A stretch of 64,000 nt of DNA from Blautia_A ammoniilytica (GTDB lineage Bacteria; Bacillota; Clostridia; Lachnospirales; Lachnospiraceae). The translations under genes were made by a program, and so were the position numbers. Positions within the stretch are counted from its first letter, which is position 1. Every line of letters begins with the position of its first letter. The stretch spans positions 40,121 through 104,120 of the forward strand of contig NZ_JAOQJL010000012.1 in NCBI RefSeq assembly GCF_025566965.1, written 5' to 3'. Shown in pieces: positions 57,191 to 64,000 of the stretch. The notes beneath the pieces are model-generated. The model saw only the letters and a program-made list of their open reading frames with translations, was not told the origin of the DNA and did no database searches.

Positions 57191-59788
57191 TTATTTTTTC
57201 ATTTCCCTGCTGATCCATTCCATGATCACATCCACCACATACTCCTGCTCCTCCCACGTCAGTTCTCTTCCTTTTGGAATACGATGCCATTTTTCCAGAC
57301 ATCCTCTGCAGCAGGTAGCCGTTGCATGCTGAGCAACAAACACCGGATGACCTCGCATAGGGGTCTGCCTGCCATCATTTGGCAGATTGGCAGGTGCCAG
57401 TCTTTTACTTATAAAATCAATTGCATGTTCCCGTACCTTAGCCATCCCTTTTTCTGACACATAATTCCTGTCGTTCGCCTTTAAGGAAAAACTGCTTCTG
57501 AATTTGGATTGAGAAAGGCGTTTCCACAAATCCCCTTCATAGACCGTTGGTGTCTCACATATCATGGAAGGTTGAATACCACCTTTATAAACGATCATTT
57601 TTTCTTTGGAAGTTTTATCTGCAAACTGTGCTTCTTTGGATTCCCTGCTGTTTTCCTGCAGCCGCCTGGCCAGACATGTATTCCGCCCTGCAGTGGTTTC
57701 ATTTTTGATAGCATAATATACAGCTTTTTTCTCCCCCACCAGCACCAGGATCTTTTTTGCCCTGGTCACACCTGTATAAAGGAGATTTCTTTGCAGCATC
57801 ACAAAATGGCTCATAGTAAACGGCATAACCACAATAGGATACTCACTTCCCTGTGCCTTGTGAATGGTTACTGCATAGGCAAGGGAAAGCTCCTCCAGTT
57901 CTGTCACATCATAAACCACTTCACGATCGTCAAAAAGAACCGTCAGTTCCCGCTCTTCCATATCCACCTTGGTAATGGTGCCAATATCCCCGTTAAATAC
58001 TTCTTTATCGTAATCGTTACGAATCTGCATCACCTTATCCTTAAGCCGATATTGTGTCCCACCTCGCCGCAAAAAGATCCTGGATGGATTCATAGCCTCC
58101 TGCAGCACCTGGTTTAAATGAACCGCCCCGCATTCTCCCCGCTGCATAGGTGTCAGCACCTGAATATCTGTAAATGGATCTACATGGTAATACCTAGGCA
58201 GATTCATTTTGCAATACTGGACAATGGTATCCACAACTTCCTGATTGGTTGTCTTTGAAGCAAAGAAAAAATCTGACTCCTTCCCGCCACGCATATCAAT
58301 CGACTCCCCCCGGTTGATCCGATGAGCATTCATAATGATCCGGCTCCCCTGTGCCTGCCTGAAAATCTGTGTAAGACGCACCACAGGAACCCTTTGGGAA
58401 GCTATAATATCCCGAAGTACATTTCCAGCACCAACACTGGGCAGCTGATCTGTATCTCCAATCAGGATCAATGACATCTGTTCCGGCAATGCTTTTAAAA
58501 GATTGTACATCAGCATAATGTCGATCATGGAGCACTCATCCAGGATCAGCACATCTCCCTCAAGAGGGTGCTCCTCATTCTTCTGATACCCTTCCGGCGG
58601 TTTATATTCTAACAGCCTGTGAATGGTCTTTGCCTCCATGCCGGCAGCCTCGCTCATTCTTTTTGCAGCTCGTCCTGTAGGTGCAGCCAGAATGATCTTA
58701 CAGCCAGCCTGTTGATATGCTGAAATGATCCCCAGTGTTGTAGTGGTCTTGCCTGTGCCTGGCCCTCCTGTCAGCACCATTACTTTAGAAGAAATCGCCG
58801 TTTTAACTGCCAGCCATTGGGTCTCATCATAGGTGATTTTTGATGCATCCGCCACCTTGGATAAAATCCGTTCCGGATCTTCTCGCTTTGCGGCATCAGC
58901 CTTCATCAGACGGATCAGTCTTCTGGCACATCCGCTTTCAGCAAAATAATAAGGCGGCAAATAGATAGCTTCCTGTTCCTCGGCCTGGTCCCGGATCACA
59001 TCGTTGGTACGCAGCATTTCATCCAAAGTGATCTCCAGCTCCGGTTCTTCTACCTCCAGAAGTTCTCCTGCTTTGCTGATCAGCTGCTCTCTTGTCGCAT
59101 AGCAATGCCCTGCCTCTGCCAGCTTATTAAGAGTGTAAAAAATACCGCTGCGCAGACGGACAAATTTCCCCTTATCAATACCCATCTTCTGTGCAATGGA
59201 ATCTGCTGTTTTAAACCCGATCCCCCAGATATCGTCAGCCAGGCGATATGGATTTTCTTTTACAATGGCGATGCTTTCACTTCCGTAGGTTTTAAAAATC
59301 TTTGTGGCATGGGAAGTGCTCACTTCATGGCTTTGAAGAAACAGCATAATGTTCTTAATCTCTTTCTGTTCCTGCCAGCTTGTTGTGATCCTGTCTACAC
59401 GCACTTTCCCAATCCCTGGTATTTTCAGCAATTCCTCTGGTGTGTCCTCAATCACATTTAAAGTTTCTTTTCCGAATGTTTCAACGATCTTTTTTGCGAA
59501 CTTTGGGCCAACCCCTTTCACCAGTCCGGAACCAAGATATTTCTCAATCCCGTAAACCGTTGCCGGAAGTGTTTCTTCAAATTTTTCTACAGAAAACTGT
59601 CTCCCATATCTGGCATCCACTTTCCACATACCTTCCAGTGAAAGAACCGAACCTACGTGAGTATCCGGCATAGCGCCAACCACTGTGACCAGATCACTGT
59701 AATCCTTCACTGCACATTTCAGCACTGTATAGCCGTTATTTTCATTCTGATATGTAATTCTCTCCACCACGCAGCGCAGATGCTCCAT
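57191..59788 (-). CDS. recD2: RecD2 helicase fused to a C-terminal DUF4186 domain
   Basis: RecD2 is a 5'-3' superfamily 1B DNA helicase. The N-terminal part has helix-hairpin-helix repeats (GVGPKFAKKIVETFG, IPGIGKVR), then Walker A GGPGTGKTTT near residue 342, LILDECSMID near 418, and IHKAQGSEYP near 655. Beyond the normal end (about residue 740), the protein continues with residues 755-865, which match DUF4186: KFRSSFSLK, KRLAPANLPNDGRQTPMRGHP, ATATCCRGCLEKWH and VDVIMEWI. The fusion is in one uninterrupted frame. Total length is 865 residues. Confidence 0.93.
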   Translation of the reverse strand: MEHLRCVVERITYQNENNGYTVLKCAVKDYSDLVTVVGAMPDTHVGSVLSLEGMWKVDARYGRQFSVEKFEETLPATVYGIEKYLGSGLVKGVGPKFAKKIVETFGKETLNVIEDTPEELLKIPGIGKVRVDRITTSWQEQKEIKNIMLFLQSHEVSTSHATKIFKTYGSESIAIVKENPYRLADDIWGIGFKTADSIAQKMGIDKGKFVRLRSGIFYTLNKLAEAGHCYATREQLISKAGELLEVEEPELEITLDEMLRTNDVIRDQAEEQEAIYLPPYYFAESGCARRLIRLMKADAAKREDPERILSKVADASKITYDETQWLAVKTAISSKVMVLTGGPGTGKTTTTLGIISAYQQAGCKIILAAPTGRAAKRMSEAAGMEAKTIHRLLEYKPPEGYQKNEEHPLEGDVLILDECSMIDIMLMYNLLKALPEQMSLILIGDTDQLPSVGAGNVLRDIIASQRVPVVRLTQIFRQAQGSRIIMNAHRINRGESIDMRGGKESDFFFASKTTNQEVVDTIVQYCKMNLPRYYHVDPFTDIQVLTPMQRGECGAVHLNQVLQEAMNPSRIFLRRGGTQYRLKDKVMQIRNDYDKEVFNGDIGTITKVDMEERELTVLFDDREVVYDVTELEELSLAYAVTIHKAQGSEYPIVVMPFTMSHFVMLQRNLLYTGVTRAKKILVLVGEKKAVYYAIKNETTAGRNTCLARRLQENSRESKEAQFADKTSKEKMIVYKGGIQPSMICETPTVYEGDLWKRLSQSKFRSSFSLKANDRNYVSEKGMAKVREHAIDFISKRLAPANLPNDGRQTPMRGHPVFVAQHATATCCRGCLEKWHRIPKGRELTWEEQEYVVDVIMEWISREMKK

Positions 59789-59835
59789 CTCATACCTCTT
59801 TTCTACACATCATTTCTGTCTCAGCTCAAGTATAC

Positions 59836-59881
59836 ATAAAAGCCCTTTCCATGATTCTGATTTTATCACAGAAAGAGCTTA
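59836..59881 (-). terminator. Terminator of the ABC transporter unit
   Basis: On the minus strand AAGCTCTTTC pairs with GAAAGGGCTT around an AT-rich loop. The outer arms are the same as in the terminators at 56.25 and 62.07 kb. Confidence 0.7.
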
Positions 59882-59985
59882 ACTGATATTACTTTTACTA
59901 ATTTTGCTTTTACTTTACTTTTACTGAATGTACTGATATTTCTTTTGCTGATTTCTTTTATTGATTTTTTATGAATTTACTTTTT

Positions 59986-60711
59986 CTATACGCTTAGCTT
60001 CTTATCCATAATCCAGCCGCTGATCAGATAAAAAATCGCAGCAGCCAGGAAAGATACCGCTATATCAAGAGCAAAGGTAAGTTCTATACTATTCAGTTCC
60101 GGAAGCATATCCATACCCATTCCCAGAATGGTGGTCAGGATAATGAAAATAATAAAGGCTATGATTCCACTAGCCTTCTTACCAGCAAGCACACTGGCAG
60201 ATAAGATCACAGCTAAATCCGCACTTACAATACATGTGATCCAGCCGGCCAAAGCTGAGAAGAAGTTAAAAGCGATCATCCAGGGATCAATGGATATATT
60301 CATATTCATATCCAGGAACCTGTACAACATATCCCAAAGTTCTTTATAATTGCCTACGGCTATATCAATCACTGCCAGAACTGCAAAAAATACTCCTGTC
60401 AGCAAAATAGAAATTCCATTTTCCAAAATCTTGGCTCCAAGGATCTGATAACTGCTCCTTGGGGTAAGAAACAACATATAGCTTTGTTTCGTGTTCAGAT
60501 CCCGCTGCAAAACATTTATGCTTTCCAGACCAATGTACAGGATTCCGGCGGTAGCACATAAGGTCAGCAACATAATCCCTATAAAAAGCAGGTTGTCTTT
60601 CTTCAAAAAAACGCCCAGTAAATATACAATTTCCACAACCATGGTAATGCATAATAAAATCAATTTTGAAAATGCGGTTTTACGAAATTCATATTTCATC
60701 AACTTCAACAT
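59986..60711 (-). CDS. ABC transporter membrane subunit
   Basis: The 241-residue integral membrane protein has six hydrophobic helices and no recognisable catalytic motif. It overlaps the ATPase gene by seven bases, so it is the permease of the same exporter. Such GntR-ATPase-permease units (YtrA/BcrA-like) in Firmicutes respond to cell-wall antibiotics or export peptides. The low-complexity 104 bp downstream are rich in repeats of AGTAAAAGTAA type. Confidence 0.85.
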   Translation of the reverse strand: MLKLMKYEFRKTAFSKLILLCITMVVEIVYLLGVFLKKDNLLFIGIMLLTLCATAGILYIGLESINVLQRDLNTKQSYMLFLTPRSSYQILGAKILENGISILLTGVFFAVLAVIDIAVGNYKELWDMLYRFLDMNMNISIDPWMIAFNFFSALAGWITCIVSADLAVILSASVLAGKKASGIIAFIIFIILTTILGMGMDMLPELNSIELTFALDIAVSFLAAAIFYLISGWIMDKKLSV

Positions 60712-61415
60712 ACTGCCTCTCCTCCATGTCCATAAATTTCACGATACAGATCAGCTACAGATTTGTGCTGGCTGATACGTAATTCTTCTACCATACACTG
60801 CCGGATCAGATGGCCCTCCTTCATAAAAAGCACAGCGTCTGCCACACGCTCCAGTTCATCGATCAGGTGGCTGGAAATCACCATCGTCACATCTGGTTCA
60901 ATGGACGCCAGAATCGTTCTCATAATCTCATCTCTTGCCAGAAGATCAATACCGTTCAATGGTTCATCCAACAGATAAATTTTCGCCTTTCGAGCCATAG
61001 TCACTGCTATTTTCAGCTTCGCCATCATACCGGAAGAAAGCTTTTTGGCTCTCATATCTTCGGTAAGTTCCATACTGGTAATCAGTTGATGATATTTTTC
61101 CATAGAAAAATCATCAAAGAAATCCTCATAATATTTTCCCACATCTGCTACCGTCATCCAGCTGTAAAAGTAGGGTTCTGTGGACATATAGGCGATCTCT
61201 TTCTTGCTCTCGATGCCTATAGGCTGATTCTGGTAACGAATCCCACCACTATTTGGCTTCACAAGTCCTGCTGCCATCTTCATCCAGGTGGTTTTCCCAC
61301 TTCCGTTAGGACCCAGCATGGCATATACAAACCCTGCCTCCAGTTCCAAGGATACATGATCCACAGCAGTTTTTCTTCCATATGTTTTTGTTGCTTCTCT
61401 GCTTTCCAAAACCAT
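60705..61415 (-). CDS. ABC transporter ATP-binding protein
   Basis: The 236-residue ATPase has Walker A GPNGSGKTTWMKM near residue 36, the signature LSSGMMAKLKIA near 125 and Walker B IYLLDEPLNGID near 145. I prefer ATG 61415 (MVLESREATKTYG) nine bases after GAGGAG; ATG 61421 is only three bases away. It pairs with the membrane subunit that follows. Confidence 0.92.
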   Translation of the reverse strand: MVLESREATKTYGRKTAVDHVSLELEAGFVYAMLGPNGSGKTTWMKMAAGLVKPNSGGIRYQNQPIGIESKKEIAYMSTEPYFYSWMTVADVGKYYEDFFDDFSMEKYHQLITSMELTEDMRAKKLSSGMMAKLKIAVTMARKAKIYLLDEPLNGIDLLARDEIMRTILASIEPDVTMVISSHLIDELERVADAVLFMKEGHLIRQCMVEELRISQHKSVADLYREIYGHGGEAVC

Positions 61416-61441
61416 TTTCATATTCTCCTCATCATTATTTT

Positions 61442-61487
61442 AACCGTGTCAAGTAAGCCCCTGTGGGGTTGCGAATATCCACTTGAC
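61442..61487. repeat. Nested hairpin between the GntR and ABC genes
   Basis: GTCAAGT pairs with ACTTGAC around an inner CCCC-TGT-GGGG stem. There is no T-run on the minus strand, where the genes are read, so it may be a processing or regulatory structure. Confidence 0.5.
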
Positions 61488-61529
61488 TCCAAAAACGTCC
61501 AAACATTCATACTGCAAGATGCGCCGGTT

Positions 61530-61922
61530 TCATTTTTCATTTTCCAGAAAGGTGATAGCCTCATGCCTGGAATACCCAAGCTGCTCCATTCCCTCCAGAA
61601 AATCCCGTATTAAAGTGCCTGCCATCTCTTTCTTAAGCATATCTATCTTCGCTGAATCTTCTGTAACAAAGGTTCCCATGCCTCGTCTGGTAAAGCATAC
61701 ACCCTCACTTTCCAGTTCTTTATACACTCGACTGACTGTGTTAGGGTTGATAGTATATTCCACCGCCAGGTCACGTACAGATGGAAGCTTCGCTCCCGGG
61801 GGAAGTTTGCCTGTTACAATGTCCCGCTTGATCGCATTGGCTGTCTGAAGATAGATGGGCAATGTGGGATTATATTCCATAATATCCTCCTTGTGTATCG
61901 CTGTTGTAGTTAGATAGTACAC
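61530..61922 (-). CDS. GntR-family transcriptional regulator (YtrA type)
   Basis: The 130-residue protein has only the GntR winged helix-turn-helix (LPSVRDLAVEYTINPNTVSRVYKELESEGV) and a short helical tail, which is the YtrA subfamily that controls ABC transporter operons. It directly precedes the transporter genes on the same strand. AAGGAGGAT precedes the ATG. Confidence 0.92.
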   Translation of the reverse strand: MYYLTTTAIHKEDIMEYNPTLPIYLQTANAIKRDIVTGKLPPGAKLPSVRDLAVEYTINPNTVSRVYKELESEGVCFTRRGMGTFVTEDSAKIDMLKKEMAGTLIRDFLEGMEQLGYSRHEAITFLENEK

Positions 61923-61996
61923 TATGTCATTGTGATTGTCAAGTTTTTTATATTTGTTTTTTATATCTGTTTTTTACACCGGCATCTTTGCAAGTC

Positions 61997-62055
61997 GCAT
62001 CCTCGCGGAGCGTTTTTGTGTAATAGGAACATTATGGAGTAATTTCCTATTACAT
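61997..62055 (+). repeat. Dispersed hairpin repeat, copy 2
   Basis: GCATCCTCGCGGAGCGTTTTT, then GTAATAGGAA and TTTCCTATTAC as hairpin arms around CATTATGGAGTAA. It matches the element at 10601-10657 in the opposite orientation over nearly its whole length. Confidence 0.8.
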
Positions 62056-62099
62056 AAAAAAAGCCCTTTGAGAAAAGGATTTCTCCCCTCTCAAAGAGC
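62054..62099 (-). terminator. Terminator of the flavodoxin gene
   Basis: On the minus strand GCTCTTTGAGA pairs with TCTCAAAGGGC and is followed by seven T. Confidence 0.9.
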
Positions 62100-62102
62100 A
62101 AG

Positions 62103-62609
62103 TCATTCTTTTGTAATGGCTGTTTGCAGACCTTGCAGATCATCCATGTCAGGATGAGACAACGCATGGTCAAAATTGTCAATCAGCATATCAAGATTCG
62201 CCGGATGCTCCGGATTCTCTTTCATCCTCAGATAACGTTCCCTCACAGACTGTGGCATTTTCCCCTGACACATATATTCTCCGACAACAACATTGCTTGA
62301 ATCAATGGACTGCCTGATTTGTCCCAGAATCTTCTGAAAATATACATCACTTCCACCAAAACCAGCTGTACCAAAAAGAAAAATCTTTTTATTTTTTAAT
62401 TTGGATAACAATTCCAAAGTTTTATGATCCGCATTCCCTTTGTCTGTCCAAAATCCTACATACAGCAACTTTGATTGAGGTACCTGAGCTTCAATCGCGC
62501 CAAAATAATCACACTCATTCTTAGGCAGTGTTTCATGAATTACATCCGCAAGCTTCTTCGTATTACCTGTTAAGCTGCTGAATACTATCGAATAACTCTC
62601 TCTCTTCAA
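62103..62609 (-). CDS. Flavodoxin-family protein (BilS-like)
   Basis: The 168-residue protein has the FMN-binding loop SSLTGNTKKLAD near residue 11, followed by VGFWTDKGNADH, LFGTAGFGGSD and CQGKMPQSVRERY. I recognise this pattern from the flavodoxin_3 group that includes BilS, the partner of bilirubin reductase. No bilR is in the window, so a role in bilirubin reduction is only a possibility. It starts with TTG at 62609, about ten bases after AAGGAG. Confidence 0.8.
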   Translation of the reverse strand: MKRESYSIVFSSLTGNTKKLADVIHETLPKNECDYFGAIEAQVPQSKLLYVGFWTDKGNADHKTLELLSKLKNKKIFLFGTAGFGGSDVYFQKILGQIRQSIDSSNVVVGEYMCQGKMPQSVRERYLRMKENPEHPANLDMLIDNFDHALSHPDMDDLQGLQTAITKE

Positions 62610-62637
62610 ACCTTATCATCTCCTTCTGAAAATGATG

Positions 62638-62760
62638 TTATAACATATGAACTGTATTTCCAAACTTTTCTGCAAAAGATCCTGCCAATTCTGCTGTACC
62701 ATATAAGTGTTCTTTTACTGTCTGTACTCTTTCACCGTCTTTATGTGCTATATACTCCAT
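62638..62760 (-). pseudogene. 40-residue stub like the N-terminus of Cas3 (HD nuclease)
   Basis: The ATG at 62760 has GGAGGTG eight bases upstream. The protein reads MEYIAHKDGERVQTVKEH and ends with a GTAELAGSFAEKFGNTVHML segment before TAA. The MxYIAH opening, the KEH histidine and the AxxFAEKFG segment are those of the first helices of the type I Cas3 HD domain. The rest of the domain and all other cas genes are missing. It lies between a membrane protein gene and the flavodoxin gene. Confidence 0.5.
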
Positions 62761-62790
62761 ATAAACAGCACCTCCAATACAAAATGGGAG

Positions 62791-63471
62791 TTAAAATAAA
62801 AGTTGAAGCCCCATTGCGATGATCCACATATATGCACAAGTTTTTGGTATCATTAGTAATCCAACCTTTGGTTTTGTTTTACTGAATAAAGTTACTGGAA
62901 GATAACAGCCAAAAGAAATGATAATAGCTGCAGCCATCCTTGTCATATGATATCCATTGGTATTTCCTGATATTAAATACAGAATAATTATCCCTATACC
63001 TGTAACCGCAAAAACTGCATTCCGGATAATAGACAGTTTCATATTTCCTTCATCTGTGCACCAGTTATTCTGTGGAAACATACATATAACAATTCTGATA
63101 ACTGCTGATATCCAGATTACAGCCTGAATCGCCACCGGCAATGTTATTTCTGGAAATGTTAATTTCCATATATACATTAAAATAATATAAAATACCGTCA
63201 TTGTAATAGATGATACCTGTAATCCAATTCCAAGCTGTCTCTTTATTTTATCACTGCTGCCCTGTACTGCCCTGATAATTCTTGGCACCAGATGGAATGC
63301 ATCCCCACCACAAAGCGTCAATGTTAATACTCCATAAAGTACAAATAAGGTGTTTCCTTTTGAAAATATAAAAAACAACACTGCTGCAACCAAATCAAAA
63401 ATCAGATATGCTGCATCAAATATTGCCTCCATAACATCGGGCATCTGTGGTTTGTAATTATTCTCTCTCAT
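62791..63471 (-). CDS. Seven-helix membrane protein of unknown function
   Basis: The 226-residue protein has about seven hydrophobic helices and short loops (GGDAFHLVPRI, FPQNNWCTDEGN). AAGGAGAG precedes the ATG. It overlaps the MarR gene by 14 bases, so it is co-transcribed and probably regulated by it. No transport family is recognised. Confidence 0.75.
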   Translation of the reverse strand: MRENNYKPQMPDVMEAIFDAAYLIFDLVAAVLFFIFSKGNTLFVLYGVLTLTLCGGDAFHLVPRIIRAVQGSSDKIKRQLGIGLQVSSITMTVFYIILMYIWKLTFPEITLPVAIQAVIWISAVIRIVICMFPQNNWCTDEGNMKLSIIRNAVFAVTGIGIIILYLISGNTNGYHMTRMAAAIIISFGCYLPVTLFSKTKPKVGLLMIPKTCAYMWIIAMGLQLLF

Positions 63472-63907
63472 TTCTCTCCTTATATTTTCTCAAATACTCC
63501 TCTGCATTATTGCAAATCTTATTGAAAACCTTGATACACATATGCGTTTCTTCTTCTGTCAATCCGCTTAAAACATTTTGTGCAAACTGTTTTTGTACGT
63601 TTATTCCTGCTTCCACAATTAATTCTGCCTTATCCAGCAAAACAATCTCAATATGTTTTTTATTGTCTTCACTTTGTATTCTTTCAATAAATCCTTTGTT
63701 TTCCAATTTTTTTAACGAAGTTGAAACATGTGATTTGGTTGATTTTCTAATCTTTACTATTTCTGCTGCAGTATTATGCTGCGGATTATTATGCAGGAAC
63801 ATAAGTATATCATATTCCATCTGAGTTAACCCATACTGGTCACATATCCGGCTGGAAAGCAATTCATAATAGCTTGTAATTGTTTTATGCTTATCCCAAA
63901 AATACAT
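63458..63907 (-). CDS. MarR-family transcriptional regulator
   Basis: The 149-residue winged-helix protein has the DNA-binding region HNTAAEIVKIRKSTKSHVSTSLKKLENKGFIERI (about 52-86) and MarR-type dimer helices at both ends. GGAGGG precedes the ATG. It is first in a minus-strand unit with the membrane protein, the Cas3-like stub and the flavodoxin. A perfect 8-3-8 dyad lies 30 bp upstream. Confidence 0.9.
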   Translation of the reverse strand: MYFWDKHKTITSYYELLSSRICDQYGLTQMEYDILMFLHNNPQHNTAAEIVKIRKSTKSHVSTSLKKLENKGFIERIQSEDNKKHIEIVLLDKAELIVEAGINVQKQFAQNVLSGLTEEETHMCIKVFNKICNNAEEYLRKYKERNERE

Positions 63908-63936
63908 CTCGCCCTCCCTATATAGTCAAGTCTTTT

Positions 63937-63955
63937 TTCCTTGAAAATCAAGGAA
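63937..63955. promoter_or_regulatory. Candidate MarR operator
   Basis: TTCCTTGA-AAA-TCAAGGAA is a perfect inverted repeat just upstream of the MarR gene. It also contains the stop codon of a short upstream frame. Confidence 0.6.
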
Positions 63956-64000
63956 TTTCTAATGTTTCATCAATAAATATCTCAGAAGAAAGAGCCATAG
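63948..64000 (-). CDS. 3' end of a gene cut by the window edge
   Basis: A frame open to the window edge reads ALSSEIFIDETLEIP before TGA at 63948. It is too short to identify; it could be the end of an upstream gene or a chance frame. Confidence 0.3.
   Translation of the reverse strand, partial: MALSSEIFIDETLEIP

Noticed and set aside
63948..64000. A new gene start at the window edge
   Set aside because: The 16-codon frame ends within the MarR operator and is more likely the end of an upstream gene or chance; kept only as a low-confidence partial feature.

Overview
The window looks like a chromosomal segment from a gut Lachnospiraceae bacterium (Blautia/Dorea-like). The evidence is the low-to-mid GC Firmicutes gene style with strong AGGAGG ribosome sites, codY, a CIRCE-controlled groESL operon, a type III glutamine synthetase, a tryptophan T-box in front of trpEGDCFBA, a ZTP riboswitch in front of a split purH pathway, and several Lachnospiraceae-style small proteins. 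Genus assignment is inference. A 250-base run of N (2738-2987) marks a scaffold gap.

Layout. 1-7.6 kb: topA (5' cut by the window), codY, the N gap, groES-groEL, a DUF6106-like membrane protein, guaB and a membrane-anchored amidase. 8.4-10.5 kb: ZTP riboswitch, a PurO-type IMP cyclohydrolase and AICAR formyltransferase. 10.7-11.4 kb: tRNA-Gly (minus), tRNA-Val and two identical tRNA-Met genes, then a very long hairpin. 11.4-13.9 kb: a ROK repressor divergent from a zinc polyol dehydrogenase. 13.9-20.9 kb: T-box and the complete trp operon. 20.9-28.9 kb: lipid kinase, glnN, a MoxR/VWA pair, YitT and a PucR-type regulator. 29-29.8 kb: HicAB toxin-antitoxin. 29.9-35.1 kb: ftsEX, an S41 protease, an SH3/3D cell-wall protein and trpS.

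35.1-36.9 kb: an IS200/IS605-family element directly abutting the trpS stop codon, with an intact TnpB and a broken TnpA. 37-39.8 kb: phosphoglucomutase, a 28-bp minisatellite and a methyltransferase. 39.9-49.4 kb: an AT-richer defence island on the minus strand, ordered hsdM - hsdS - (170-aa protein, DUF3791, DUF3990, 76-aa protein) - startless hsdS fused in frame to hsdR - tyrosine recombinase. Four copies of one 17-bp repeat and four of a second repeat sit inside the two hsdS genes. The recombinase gene is flanked by a 13-bp inverted repeat that shares the core CAGCGTAAG with the hsdS repeats. This has the look of a specificity-shuffling type I restriction system with an ADP-ribosyltransferase-like module nested inside it.

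49.6-64 kb: thrH, a Crp/Fnr regulator divergent from a flavodiiron protein, a cupin, a NifX-SlyD fusion, a histidine phosphatase, a nitroreductase, a second Crp/Fnr regulator, RecD2 fused to DUF4186, a GntR-ABC transporter unit, and a MarR - membrane protein - Cas3-like stub - flavodoxin cluster.

Three unrelated genes (the 168-aa membrane protein, trpG and nifX-slyD) have their last codons and stop region repeated in tandem just downstream. I regard that recurrence, the hsdS/recombinase repeat arrangement with its nested DUF3990 module, and the RecD2-DUF4186 fusion as the most interesting observations. All functional calls rest on reading the sequence and on remembered family features; no database search was run.
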